From the NCBI GenBank assembly GCA_009746045.1, contig RPFO01001869.1, positions 1 through 42,728 of the forward strand: 42,728 nucleotides of DNA, read 5' to 3'. Position 1 is the first letter of the stretch, and each line of letters begins with the position of its first letter. Both the position numbers and the translations under genes were made by a program. Below, in pieces: positions 8,861 to 18,517 of this stretch. The notes below the pieces were generated by a model. It made no database searches and was not told where the DNA came from. It worked only from the letters and a program-made list of their open reading frames with translations. The stretch is from Mesostigma viride (taxonomy: Eukaryota; Streptophyta; Mesostigmatophyceae; Mesostigmatales; Mesostigmataceae).

Positions 8861-8914
8861 AATATACGTCCACGGAAAAAAATCGAGGCACTAAGTACAC
8901 AGACACTCGCGATC

Positions 8915-9388
8915 ATGAGGTGCAAGTCCACGACCGTATCGGGTTCGAGGTGCCGCAACGAGGGCGCGCACGGAGGGGCGCACTGCGCGGCCCACAGGCG
9001 GAAGAGGGGCGCGGGGGGGAAGGCCCGCAGGCCCGCCAGGCGCACGCACGCGGCCAGGGCGTACATGTGGACCAGCGACGACATGAAGATCGACCAGCCG
9101 CCCACTACGTGGTCGTGGGACTGGTTCGCGGACTGGTTGCCTTGGAGAAACCAAGCCTATGCACCTGACCCGGCCTTGTCTGATTCTTACAAAAATGAGA
9201 CAAATGCACAGAAAGTTATCTATGACGATTTGGCCAATGCGGCGAGAACCCATTTCGAAAACGGCACCAAAACCCGGACAGACCTCGGCGCGGTCGATAC
9301 GTTGTTAGGTCAGGCAAGGACTGCGTTGGAAGCTGGGCGCCCTTATACTGCCAGGGGCATATTAGGACGCGCCGCGGTTATGTTATAA
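8915..9388 (+). CDS. Small protein with Cys/His zinc motif
   Basis: 157 residues. The N-terminus RCKSTTVSGSRCRNEG...HCAAH has the C-T-G-C...C-x-x-H pattern of small viral zinc-knuckle proteins (DUF5763-like, from memory), followed by a basic stretch. A Trp-rich turn (TWSWDWFADWLPW) sits mid-protein and the C-terminal 70 residues are helical. Base composition shifts to a lower GC value after about 9165. The start at 8915 follows an A-rich stretch. Function unknown; nucleic-acid or protein binding is a guess. Confidence 0.6.
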   Translation: MRCKSTTVSGSRCRNEGAHGGAHCAAHRRKRGAGGKARRPARRTHAARAYMWTSDDMKIDQPPTTWSWDWFADWLPWRNQAYAPDPALSDSYKNETNAQKVIYDDLANAARTHFENGTKTRTDLGAVDTLLGQARTALEAGRPYTARGILGRAAVML

Positions 9389-9437
9389 TCCGCGCGCCTG
9401 TCCGTGGGGTAAAAACGCGAATAAAGAGGGTCAGACG

Positions 9438-9809
9438 ATGTACGTGCGGCGTGCGTGCGAGCGGGCGGGCGTGAGGGGCCGGAGGGAGGCGGCGAGGCTG
9501 ATGGACCTGTACATGGTGCGCACGTGCGCGTGGGCGGGCGACATGGTGCTGGTGATATCGCGCGTGGCCTACATGGAGGACGAGGACCTGCTGGCCGAGA
9601 TACTCGAGCGCTACAACGGGCGCGGGGGCTACCTGAACGCCGTCGACGAGATCGTCGCGAACGGTCCGCGCGAGCGGCCCGCGCGCCCCTCCCTGCCCCC
9701 GCCCCCCGCTCCTACTCCCACCCCACCCCCCTCCCTACTCACGCTGTGTTATCGCGCGCTGTCCACCGCGGACATGGCGAGTGCGAGACAAATGCTGACA
9801 TTTCCTTAA
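9438..9809 (+). CDS. Hypothetical protein
   Basis: 123 residues with an N-terminal basic helix (RRACERAGVRGRREAARLMDLYMV), a middle stretch with LISRVAYMEDEDLLAEILERYNGRGGYL, a Pro-rich linker and a short C-terminal helix. Another frame over the same bases is open for a similar length, but this one starts at the ATG after AATAAAGAGGGTC and keeps a more protein-like composition. Not recognised. Confidence 0.5.
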   Translation: MYVRRACERAGVRGRREAARLMDLYMVRTCAWAGDMVLVISRVAYMEDEDLLAEILERYNGRGGYLNAVDEIVANGPRERPARPSLPPPPAPTPTPPPSLLTLCYRALSTADMASARQMLTFP

Positions 9810-9858
9810 AAAATAGAGATGGTCCATCGATATATATACACAAATAAAGGAAAACCGA

Positions 9859-11189
9859 TCACTCCACCGGCCCTTCCACGAAATGGGGGATCAGGTCCGT
9901 GAATACCAAGTACGTTCGCATGCTCAAGAGAGGGTAACCGGCATCATCTTGATCACAAAACAACAGACTGTCCAGGGCGCACGAGAAGGCCCTCGCGTAC
10001 TCCTCCTTCTGCCGCAGGAACGGCACCGCCCGCAGCACCTCGTAGGCCCGCTCGCCGAGGTCCCCGGTCTCGCGGTACAGCTCCAGGGCCTGGGCGAGCA
10101 CCAGGTGCAGGCGGTCGCCGCGGTCCACCGGGAGGGAGCGCCCCTCGCGCGTCTTCCTCTTCTTCGAGCCCCCCTTCGAGCCCCCCGGGCCGGGCGACGC
10201 CAGATCCACCTCAGCCATCCGGTTGGTGATGTCCCCGAACGGCTCGCGCCGGGCCGGGGGCTTGGGCGGGGGGTTCACCTCCACCTTGTACTCGCTCTTG
10301 CGGACGAGGTCCAGGGGCAGCAGGCCCCAGGAGGGCAGGGGGTGGGGGGGCAAAAGTCCGGCTCGCTGAGGGCGGCCAGCAGCTTGACGGTGAGGCCGTA
10401 CTTCTCCAGCACCTCGTCGGCGGGCTTGGCCAGTCGCTTGACGGTCGCCTCGTCGCCCGCCCACAGCGCCGTGTGATACTGCGCCCACACGTGCTCGTAC
10501 CTCTCCTTGTCGAACCGCAGCTGGACCACGCGCCGGCGGACGTCCCGGTAGAGCACGTTCTCCTCCACGTCCACCCCCATCCGGATGGCGCCGGTCGTGT
10601 GGATGTCCTCCGCGCGCAGGGAGCCCTCCAGCCCCGCCATGCGCAGGAGGGCGTTGCCGACGTACACGCGCTTGCCTACCAGGTTCTTGTGGCACGCGAG
10701 CCCCTTGGCGAGCACGGCGATCCCGTCCGCGGACACGAACAGCGCGCCCCTCTCGGTGACGCGGTGGTGCTCGCACCCCTCCAGCAGCTCCTGCAGCAGG
10801 TCGGGCGGCGTCTTCACGTCCCAGGTCTCCTTGAAGGCCCTGCACATGTCCTTGACGCTGTAGAGCTTGACCTGGTCGCACCCCTCGGCGAGCGCGACGT
10901 GCACGAAGAAGCGCATCGGTCCCAGGGGGACGCGGAAGACATCTCGGAGGACCGCGTCGTCCACCCACGCGTCCTCGGGGTCCGGCAGCGGCGGTTGCCT
11001 CCCGTGGAGGGGCTTGGTCCCCCGCTTCCCCGGGCCGTCCTCCAGGTCGAGGTCCAGCCCCACGCCTCCGAAGTCGCCGTCGGACGCGTCGTCCTCGAAC
11101 AGCAGCTCCGACACGCACGAGGGGTCCACCCCGGTCACCTTCTTCTGGCCGATGCGGTTGTCGTGGATGGCAGGGAAGAGAACCTCCAT
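9859..11189 (-). CDS. Unknown protein, one frameshift; weakly Bro/MSV199-like
   Basis: About 440 residues in two frames joined near the G7 run 10344-10350, where one missing base explains the switch. The N-terminal part is acidic with DLDLEDGPGK. The middle has KLYSVKDMCRAFKETW, LLQELLEGCEHHRVTERGALFVSADGIAVL and VYVGNALLRMAGLEG, a helix-strand pattern like antirepressor-type domains, but I cannot assign it firmly. The C-terminal part has a basic linker (KKRKTREGRSLP) and helices ending IPHFVEGPVE. Start chosen at 11189 (MEVLFPAIHDN) because the earlier ATG at 11231 would start in the tandem repeats. It sits at the left edge of the repeat island and could be linked to it, without evidence. 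Confidence 0.58.
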
Positions 11190-11230
11190 TGTCGAGAGTG
11201 GGGAGACTTCACAGAGGTGAGCAATTTCCA

Positions 11231-11708
11231 ACCAGTGGGGTGACTCAATACAGGCGTGAGAGTTCGACGCAGCCAGCGGATAACACGCCCAAGGTGTGGA
11301 TCATCCAGCAAGGTGTGAACAGCTCAATAGAGGTGAGAGAACTCGTCGCAGCCGGCGGATAACGCGCCCAGGGTGTGGATCATCCAGCAAGGTGTGAACA
11401 GCTCAATAGAGGTGAGAGAACTCGTCGCAGCCGGCGGAGAACGCGCCCAAGGTGTGAATATTCCAACAAGGTGTGAACAGCTCAATAGAGGTGAGAGAAT
11501 TCGACGCAGCCGGCGGAGAACGCGCACAAGGTGTGAATATTCCAACAAGGTGTGAACAGCTCAATAGAGGTGAGAGAATTCGACGCAGCCGGCGGAGAAC
11601 GCGCACAAGGTGTGAATATTCCAACAAGGTGTGAACAGCTCAATAGAGGTGAGAGAATTCGACGCAGCCGGCGGAGAACGCGCACAAGGTGTGAATATTC
11701 CAACAAGG
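11231..11708. repeat. 79-bp tandem repeat, about six copies
   Basis: The block AAGGTGTGAACAGCTCAATA recurs at 11310, 11389, 11468, 11547 and 11626, exactly 79 bases apart, with a more diverged first copy from about 11231. Each unit also holds internal GGTGTGAA and GGTGAGAGAA elements, so a unit has three related short motifs. The three rightmost copies are nearly identical. Since 79 is not a multiple of three the array is not coding. Such arrays can be origins or protein-binding iterons. Confidence 0.9.
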
Positions 11709-12233
11709 GTGTGACAATTTCATCCAAGCTGAAAAAATGAATCCAACATCAAGGAAGTGCAAGCCAGCCACAAGAGGGTGAAAAAAGCATGAAAACTCGG
11801 CAACGCCGGCGCGAATGCGGATTATTTCCAGAAAACTTCAGAGGCCATGCACAAGGATGAAAGCCATGGGAGAGCAAACCAAACCACAACACACACCACA
11901 GAGGTGAAAGGGCAATGGAAGCTCACAAGAGCCAGGCAGCAAGGGGGAGGATGGTGGGTGCAGAGAGGGGATGGTGGAGAGAGGGGCACTTGGATACAAA
12001 GTCGCCCTTTTTCGTTATCCGCCGTTTCGCGCTGGCAGCCGGCGGGAAACTCAAATTTTCAGGACATTCGCGTCAGCGGCGGAGCGCCACCGGTTACGCC
12101 GAGCTACCCAAAAAATCGTGGCCACGCGGCGGCCTTCGCGAAACCCCCGTGGCACTGACGGAATCTGGCGCGGTTCTGACGGGAACGGGGCGGGGATCTG
12201 ACGGGACCGGCGGGGAACGGCGCCCTGAGCAGT

Positions 12234-12556
12234 TGCAGCGGAATCCGCAGGAGTAGGGACGAATCCGCCGGGTGCCGCGGGGTAACTTGCGAAAAGTGAG
12301 ATCCTAACCGGCTGGGTAACCGAAAGTAACGGCGGACGGACGAGTGCGAACCAGTGGGCCCGGGGGAAACTCGGGAGGGGCCAATGGGAAGTGCCGGTTT
12401 CTAGCCGGATTCCTGGCGGTTAGGAGATGCATCTTGGCTTCCCTGATCCCGGGACTCGGCCGAAAAAAAGTTTGGAAATGGGGAACGAAATACGCAATTC
12501 GCGTATTCGGCGAATTACACTACAACATTAGGTTCTATTTATAGCCCACCCGTGCA
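12234..12556. repeat. Left arm of 323-bp inverted repeat
   Basis: The arm runs from GCAGCGGAATCCGC to the GTGCA before the AT-rich centre and is the reverse complement of 12726-13048 with a few mismatches, mostly near the outer end. The minus strand near the inner end reads CTATAAATAG, a TATA-like box directed outward into the arm. Confidence 0.92.
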
Positions 12557-12725
12557 AAGTCGCTACTACTATAAATTTTTAATAGAATCGTCATATATTT
12601 TCAGTAGCCCGTAACTTATGGCTAACTTAGGACTAAATAAATAAAGGATAATCGAATATACCGCCGCGTGTGGTACTTGAAGTACCCCAGTAAATCTTGT
12701 AGTGTACTAGCGTTAAACTACCCAG
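12557..12725. other. AT-rich centre of the inverted repeat
   Basis: 169 bases, far richer in A and T than the flanks (runs such as ATAAATTTTTAATAG and AACTTAGGACTAAATAAATAAAG), between two arms whose inner ends carry outward-pointing TATA-like boxes. No frame of note. It could be a DNA-unwinding element or divergent promoter. Confidence 0.7.
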
Positions 12726-13048
12726 TGCACGGGCGGGCTATAAATAGAACCTAATGTTGTAGTGTAATTCGCCGAATACGCGAATTGCGTATTTCGTTCC
12801 CCATTTCCAAACTTTTTTTCGGCCGAGTCCCGGGATCAGGGAAGCCAAGATGCATCTCCTAACCGCCAGGAATCCGGCTAGAAACCGGCACTTCCCATTG
12901 GCCCCTCCCGAGTTTCCCCCGGGCCCACTGGTTCGCACTCGTCCGTCCGCCGTTACTTTCGGTTACCCAGCCGGTTAGGATCTCACTTTTCGCAAGTTAC
13001 CCCGCGGCACCCGGCGGATTCGTGCCTACTGCCACGGATTCCGCTGCA
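12726..13048. repeat. Right arm of 323-bp inverted repeat
   Basis: Mirror of 12234-12556. Its plus strand begins TGCACGGGCGGGCTATAAATAG, so a transcript started here would run right and be nearly identical to one running left from the other arm. The 66-codon frame seen in both arms is a by-product of the symmetry. No clear target duplication flanks the arms. Confidence 0.92.
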
Positions 13049-13408
13049 CTCCCGCTAACTTCTAGTAACCGCCCACGGAACTGGAGCGGAACCCGCCCGC
13101 TGCCAAGTGGTAACTCCCGGGGCGCGGCAGGGAACCAAAGATACGCCGCTGCCACGACGAAACCGACACGACACGCGGCAGACGCGCGTATATATTTCGT
13201 CAGCGCGGCATGAAATGGGGCAGACAGCAGGCAAACAACACACACAACAACACAACCCATTTTCTCCCTTTGGCTCTGGATTTGCAGGTGAGCATGGCCC
13301 TTTTTCGACGTTTTCGGCCGCAAACGTCGAATTAGGCAGTGGGGTGGGGGGGTTTCGGCTGTCTTTGTCCTGTTTGTGAACCCCTTTTTCGCGTTTCCTG
13401 CCGCGCTC

Positions 13409-14000
13409 GTCGAATGGCCCCACCTTTTGAATTGCACCCCTGCCCTTGTCCTGCCCAGCAGTTCTGTTGCCTATTGACCACCCTTTGGCATGGCTCATCA
13501 TCTGATGCACTTATTTCCATGCCCTTGCCATGTTTCATGCTTTCTGTCGAGTTTTACGCCGCGAAAGTCGAATGGCCCCACCTTTTGAATTGTTCACCTG
13601 CCCTGGTCCTGTCCAGCAGTACTGTTGCCTATTGACCACCCTTTGGCATGCCTCATCATCTGATGCACTTATTTCCATCCCCTTGCCCTGGTTGTGCGTT
13701 CCTTTTCGCGTTTTCAGCCGCTATCGTCGAATGGGCCCCCCTTGTGAAGTTTTCACCTGCACTGGCCCTGTCCAGCAATCCTGTTGCCTGTTGCCCACCC
13801 TTTGGCATGCCTCATCCCATAATGAAATTTTTTTGAAGCCCCCCATTGTGTGCATGCATTTTTTCCGTTTTATGCCGCCCTCGTCGAGGTATTCTGCTTG
13901 GTGAAGTTTTCACATGCCCTGGTTCTGTCCAGCAACTCTGTTGGCTCTCTGCCCACACTCTGGCGTGTTTTATCCCCTACGTGTTTCGCCTTTGAGGACT
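13409..14000. repeat. Degenerate tandem repeat, about 157-bp unit, about four copies
   Basis: Units begin GTCGAATGGCCCCACCTTTT or a variant near 13410, 13567, 13727 and 13884. Each carries CCTGTCCAGCAG, a CTGTTGCCT...CACCCTTTGGCATG block and a TTTTCCGTTTT-like end. The copies diverge progressively and no frame is kept throughout. Some features look like non-coding host-type DNA, but this cannot be settled. Confidence 0.8.
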
Positions 14001-14122
14001 CTTGTGGTATTTGCCGCGTCGTTCTATTGCTCGTGATTTGGAATGCATTCATTCATGTTTATTAAAATGTACACCACCAAAAACTGTCGCTGTCTGCCCA
14101 CACAACCTGAAACAGGTACCGG

Positions 14123-15200
14123 ATGGCCGCGACTCAGGCACCGACCGTCAACGTGCTCTTCGCGTTCAAGCGGGAGACAGACAAGTTCTGGATCTACACG
14201 CTGCGGCCGCCCCCAGGTCTGAATGCGGACCCCGACACCGAGATTCGCGTGAGGAAGACGGACACGATGGTCCACGGCCCCGATCTCACCAAGGCCGGGT
14301 CGAACGGGACGAAGCGCTTTGATCACTTTTTGAGGGGGGCTAACGCCGACGTTAGCCCTAAGAATGCCGTGGACAAGGTTATGACGGGGTTGAACGATGA
14401 CCGCGGCACTTGGATCCACGCGGACCTGGTGGACAAGGTGATGGATTGGTCCACGAAACCTCCCAACAAGCAAAATGAGCTGCGTGTGCAGGGGCGTCTC
14501 GCAAGTCGCATGAATGGCGCTCGGTGCGAGGTGGAGTGCCCCGCCGGGTTCGTGGACATCGTGACGGACGACCCCCCTCTCATCGTGGAGGTGAAGGAGC
14601 TGAAGAGGTGGAAAGAGGGCGTCGGGCAGCTTCACGCGTACGGTCAGTTCTTTCCGAACCACCAGCGCCGCCTTCACCTGTTCCGAACTTCAAAGCAGAA
14701 CACCGACGTGCTCGGGTTGATTGAGACTACCTGCGCGGCCAACGGCATCGAGGTGCATATCGACGAGGACTTCTACAACGAAGACGCATCCAGGAGCCCG
14801 TCCCCGGACCCTGCTCGCAGCGAGGACGTCGCCCCCCAGTAGCCCCCGCCGCGAGGGCTCCGGAGGCCGAGTCAATGGCTTCCAAGAGGGAGATGAAGGC
14901 AGCGGAGTTGGAGAATCTCAGGCTGGACGTGGAGAGGGAGGAGTTGGAGGCAAAGAGGAGGAGGCTGAGGATGGACGCTTACCTGAACGAGTTGGACTTC
15001 GAGCTGAAGGCCGTGAACCGGCTGACTGATCTGACGGAAGCGGTTGCGCACAACCACGAGATTCTCGGGAGTGACGGGAACGACCACGAGTCCATCCAGG
15101 CCCTGCGGGAGATGAGGAGGGCCTTGATTCCTGGGAAGCGTCACTACGCGCCCCCCACTCGCGTGATGATCAACGTCGAGATGGTTGCGAGAGAGATCGG
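14123..15200 (+). CDS. KilA-N / PDDEXK / coiled-coil protein, 5' part, interrupted
   Basis: The first frame (14123-14842) has a KilA-N-type DNA-binding segment ending in GTWIHADLVDKVMDW, then a PDDEXK-like nuclease core: FVDIVTDDPPLIVEVKELKRW, with Asp and Glu-Val-Lys as expected, and GQLHAYGQFFPNHQRRLHLF. The stop falls in a C6 run (14832-14837); one missing base joins it to the next frame, which passes through ATG 14875 and gives a charged coiled coil (AAELENLRLDVEREELEAKRRRL) and a helical tail. That frame is cut at 15200 by a mobile insertion; the rest resumes at 17197. KilA-N plus nuclease proteins are common in algal nucleocytoviruses; their targets are unknown. A related gene is at 34703-35385. 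Confidence 0.75.
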
Positions 15201-16616
15201 ATTTCTTTGAAAGGAGTTTCTCGAAGTGAGGCGGGGAATAAGGCCGCTCACGGGAGCCGCCTGGATGGTCGGCTGAACCGGGCGGGTTTGGCAGATGTAA
15301 CCGGATTTGGCTAATGGCTGGCGACCTGGAATTGTTAGTAGGGGCAGTGGCCCTATTGTGCTACAATCTCGAAACAATCTTATGCTTAAAGTTTGACAGG
15401 GCCGGGTTTGTTGAACCGGTTTGTTGAATGATAATTAGAACCTTTCGGAAAGGGTATTTGATTGGTTGTTGTTTTTGTGGTACGGTAGGTGTCGCTACAT
15501 TCTCAGGTTGGCGTGTTAAGTTAAACTCGGTTGCTGATGTCAGCCCCGTGCTAGGGCAGTTTGACTACTTTGGCGGCGTAGTGACATTGTTGTGGTCTTT
15601 TTTCTTGTAAACGTTGGCTGAGCGCCGACGGCTGAGGCTATGGCGGTACAAGAAGTGCCTCACCAGCCTTGCGCTCAGCATGGGTGCGGGGCTAAAATTT
15701 GTTAACCAAATTTCCGGCATCCATGATCCCTGGCTGCTTAAGGCGGTTGGGATTCATGGCTGCCACTGGCCCGGAATTAATGTCCGGGTGATCGGGGTTT
15801 AAATGCGAAGCGGGGGCTGATGCATTATTTAATGGCTGGTTTGTTTGAAAGAAACGGCCAGCTGGCCGGGTTGGGAAAGGGCTAGCTTGCTTGATGGTTC
15901 CGTACCTGGGGATGCTTGCGCCTCGGGTTGGGCTGTCGGCAGGCTGGCCTGCCTTTGAGTTGACTCGTACCTGGAAATGCTTGCATTCCGGGTTGGGCTT
16001 GGCTTGAGGGCCGCCGCGGCTCGGGGGGGTAAAAAATTTAAGTCACCGTTGTGGGACACGGAGCCTCGGCGCAGGAGGCAAGGGCTGAAAGCCAACTTGA
16101 TTTCGTAATCAGTGGTATTTCCACTTTTTTGTACGGAAGGAGTGTTTATGTGCTCGGCACTAGGTTGGTTGCTCTTCAAAAAAGTTGTAAACTGGGCGTC
16201 GGCTGGAATCAGCGGCGCCAGTCAGCAGCTTTTGCTTTGACTTTGTGTTCCGCGACAGCACCCCTTAGCGGACCAGAGAAGAGGTCGGCAACGAGGTCAG
16301 CGGGGGCCCCCGAGTGGGGTCAAAAATGCGAGCTGTGTCGATTGACAGTGCATGAATTTTTGTGCATTCACAGTCGCTGGGAATTAAATCTGTTTTCTGG
16401 CAACGGAGAGCGCCCATCGCGACAGGACAGCTTTTGACGGGAAAGGAAATGGTGCTTCTTTAGCGGACCGGAGGGCCAGGAAGGGGAGGTTGGGTAATCG
16501 CGAGCCATGCCTAAGGAGTTCTTAATAGCGGTTCTGTAACCGCTACCTGTCTGTATGCATCTACTTATTGTTTTAACAAAGATGCTGGTGACTATGGTGA
16601 GCAAACGGGTGTATGA
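15201..16616. mobile_element. Unclassified insertion, copy 1 (full length)
   Basis: A 1416-base segment that interrupts the KilA-N gene, flanked by ATCGG on both sides (15196-15200, 16617-16621). Its first about 410 bases and last about 125 bases recur in copy 2. It is non-coding, with short hairpins such as AGCGGTT-CTGT-AACCGCT near 16525. It has no terminal inverted repeats or LTRs and no transposase, so it would be non-autonomous. A self-splicing intron was considered and not supported. Confidence 0.7.
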
Positions 16617-16621
16617 ATCGG

Positions 16622-17191
16622 ATTTCTTTGAAAAGAGTTTCTCGAAGTGAGGCGGGGAATAAGGCCGCTCACGGGAGCCGCCTGGATGGTCGGCTGAACC
16701 GGGCGGGTTTGGCAGATGTAACCGGATTTGGCTAATGGCTGGCGACCTGGAATTGTTAGTAGGGGCAGTGGCCCTATTGTGCTACAATCTCGAAACAATC
16801 TTATGCTTAAAGTTTGACAGGGCCGGGTTTGTTGAACCGGTTTGTTGAATGATAATTAGAACCTTTCGGAAAGGGTATTTGATTGGTTGTTGTTTTTGTG
16901 GTACGGTAGGTGTCGCTACATTCTCAGGTTGGCGTGTTAAGTTAAACTCGGTTGCTGATGTCAGCCCCGTGCTAGGGCAGTTTGACTACTTTGGCGGCGT
17001 AGTGACATTGTTGTGGTCTTTTTTCTTGTCCCACCCACCCACCCTCTTTGGTGGCCTGGTCTGCGCGGGTAATCGCGAGCCATGCCTAAGGAGTTCTTAA
17101 TAGCGGTTCTGTAACCGCTACCTGTCTGTATGCATCTACTTATTGTTTTAACAAAGATGCTGGTGACTATGGTGAGCAAACGGGTGTATGA
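16622..17191. mobile_element. Unclassified insertion, copy 2 (internally deleted)
   Basis: A 570-base tandem copy of the preceding element, with one visible mismatch over the first about 410 bases. The middle about 880 bases are replaced by a short CCCACCCACCCACCC-type filler near 17029-17068. The right flank is ATGGG, one mismatch from ATCGG. The near identity means the duplication is recent. Confidence 0.7.
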
Positions 17192-17196
17192 ATGGG

Positions 17197-17299
17197 CTAC
17201 GACCTGAGCGCCGACGAGGTCGCGTCCATCGACATGGAAGAGAGGTGGAGGGAGAGGTTCCCCGGAGGGGCGGTAACCCACCACGTTATGCAGGGGTAG
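17197..17299 (+). pseudogene. 3' end of the interrupted KilA-N gene
   Basis: Begins mid-codon with YDLSADEVASIDMEERWRERFPGG, and removal of the two insertion copies with one flank joins it in frame to the VAREIG end of the 5' part. The family has a C-terminal helical domain with a similar R-Y/F-P-G pattern. The frame stops at 17297-17299 after a GGGG run, so the real end may be later. Without splicing or excision this fragment is not translated with the rest. Confidence 0.6.
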
Positions 17300-17513
17300 G
17301 CAGAGTGAGGGTTTGATGACGAGACGGGAATGCGCCCCGTCCAGAGCAGGAGGGCGTAGACAGCCGTTATATTTTGTGGCTTGTTCATAATCTTGTGGCG
17401 TGTATTTAATTATTGATTGGAATGTAATGTCAATAAGCACACATTGGTCTGCGCCCCCTCCTCGTAAACGCCTTATTGGGAGCGTACCACCCATTAGAAT
17501 CTTGCTAGTCGTC

Positions 17514-17590
17514 GAGGACAGTCATCCCGAGTGTCCACGGTGCGCCCCGTCACAGCCAATTTTGCCAGAGTAAGGTGAGCACCGTCCACC
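17514..17590 (+). promoter_or_regulatory. Conserved leader of Bro-like family, copy B
   Basis: Keeps the GGAC-13 bases-GTCC dyad, the CAATTTTG-like element and the CGTCCACC block before the ATG, like copies A and C, with several substitutions between. The upstream bases from about 17300 are unrelated to the other loci and hold nothing else recognised. Confidence 0.6.
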
Positions 17591-18469
17591 ATGTCCCAGG
17601 TGATCCGCTACCTGACCCCCGCAGACGGGGCTGAGGAGGACCCGCATTTCAGCGGCAAGATCCGCGTGACGGACAACGGCATGATGTCCATATTGGATAC
17701 GATGAGTGCTTTGGGGCTGACCAACCCGACAATGTATTGGAAGCGCCTCCGCGAGGCCAACCCAGAGGTTCTAACTGGGAGTTACAACTTCAAATTTCCA
17801 GGTCCCGGGCAGCGAGACACCCCCGTGACCGACCGCCAGGGGATGGCCAAGATCATAATGCTGCTCCCCGGCAAGATCGCGGCCAAGTTCCGAGACAAGG
17901 TGTCCGTGCTGCTGGAGCGCTACCTGAACGCAGACCGCTCCCTGGCCGAGGACATTCTGAGGAGGGCCGACGAGCGCGAAGGGGTGGCCGCCATAGCCAA
18001 CGTGCAGGACCATCCGCGCGTCCAGTCGAGCGCCTCCACCAAGGAGCTGAACGCCGCCATCAAAGCCTTCACGGACCAGCACAAGGGGTGCGGGATCATG
18101 TACCCCGTCGTGCACGACACCAACAACCTGGCGGTCACGGGCAGGACCGCGGCCCAGTTGAAAGCCTCCATCGGGGCCGCCGGCTCCTCTCGCGACCTGA
18201 ACACGCGGCGTCAGAGTCTCGCCATGGCCTTTATGCAGCTCACGGAGGCGGAGATGATCAAGGAGACGGGGTTGGACCCCATCCAGGTGGCCAAGAGGAC
18301 CAGGGAGCTCATGGAGCCAGGATTCCGCGCCACGGGCTTGCACGACCAGCAGCCGGAAAAGAAGTACATCTTAGAGAACCGCGGGGCCATGCGGCTCAAC
18401 CAGAAGCTGACGAGGGAGGGCCAGCTCCCAAGTCACCCCCAGGCCGCCGCCCTGCCATCCGTTGTGTAA
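17591..18469 (+). CDS. Bro-like/KilA-like viral regulator, copy B
   Basis: 292 residues, no frameshift. It shares the N-terminal block and the TPVTDR, KIIMLLPG, KIAAKFRDK, LLERYL and SLAEDI segments with copies A and C. The variable segment (about residues 33-70) reads quite differently: MMSILDTMSALGLTNPTMYW then EVLTGSYN. The C-terminal part matches copy C more closely (SSRDLNTRRQS, LTEAEMIKE). DNA binding is inferred from the Bro-type domain. It lies just after the broken KilA-N gene. Confidence 0.72.
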   Translation: MSQVIRYLTPADGAEEDPHFSGKIRVTDNGMMSILDTMSALGLTNPTMYWKRLREANPEVLTGSYNFKFPGPGQRDTPVTDRQGMAKIIMLLPGKIAAKFRDKVSVLLERYLNADRSLAEDILRRADEREGVAAIANVQDHPRVQSSASTKELNAAIKAFTDQHKGCGIMYPVVHDTNNLAVTGRTAAQLKASIGAAGSSRDLNTRRQSLAMAFMQLTEAEMIKETGLDPIQVAKRTRELMEPGFRATGLHDQQPEKKYILENRGAMRLNQKLTREGQLPSHPQAAALPSVV

Positions 18470-18517
18470 AATAACACTTGATGATGAATAAAACGTTTTT
18501 AACGACAAACAATGAGA

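Larger units (their letters stand above)
11190..14122. other. Non-coding repeat island
   Basis: About 2.9 kb without a credible gene. It holds 79-bp tandem repeats, a stretch with no recognisable feature (about 11709-12233), a long inverted repeat with AT-rich centre and about 157-bp degenerate repeats. Short open frames here are mirrored in the two arms or follow the repeats and have no protein-like composition. Candidate roles are replication origin, concatemer or terminus junction, or an inserted foldback element. Confidence 0.7.

Noticed and set aside
11324-11740. Frames of 60-81 residues along the 79-bp array on both strands
   Set aside because: Artefacts of a repeat whose length is not a multiple of three; all three frames give similar repeats.
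12344-12544. A 66-residue frame in the left inverted-repeat arm, repeated in the right arm
   Set aside because: Both copies exist only because the arms mirror each other; the composition is poor and there is no homology or start context.
13339-14065. Cys/Pro-rich frames across the 157-bp repeats
   Set aside because: They follow the non-coding repeats, switch frame between units and have no protein-like conservation.
11190-14122. CRISPR array
   Set aside because: Repeats are contiguous with no unique spacers, and the context is viral.
15428-15610. A 60-residue frame duplicated at 16849-17100
   Set aside because: It lies in the duplicated non-coding insertion; the copy has a different end and there is no codon-level constraint to see.
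15201-17191. Group I or group II self-splicing intron
   Set aside because: Borders lack GUGYG or a U/G pair, no catalytic core or endonuclease frame is evident, and the segment is present as a tandem deleted copy, which suits a mobile element. Not fully excluded.
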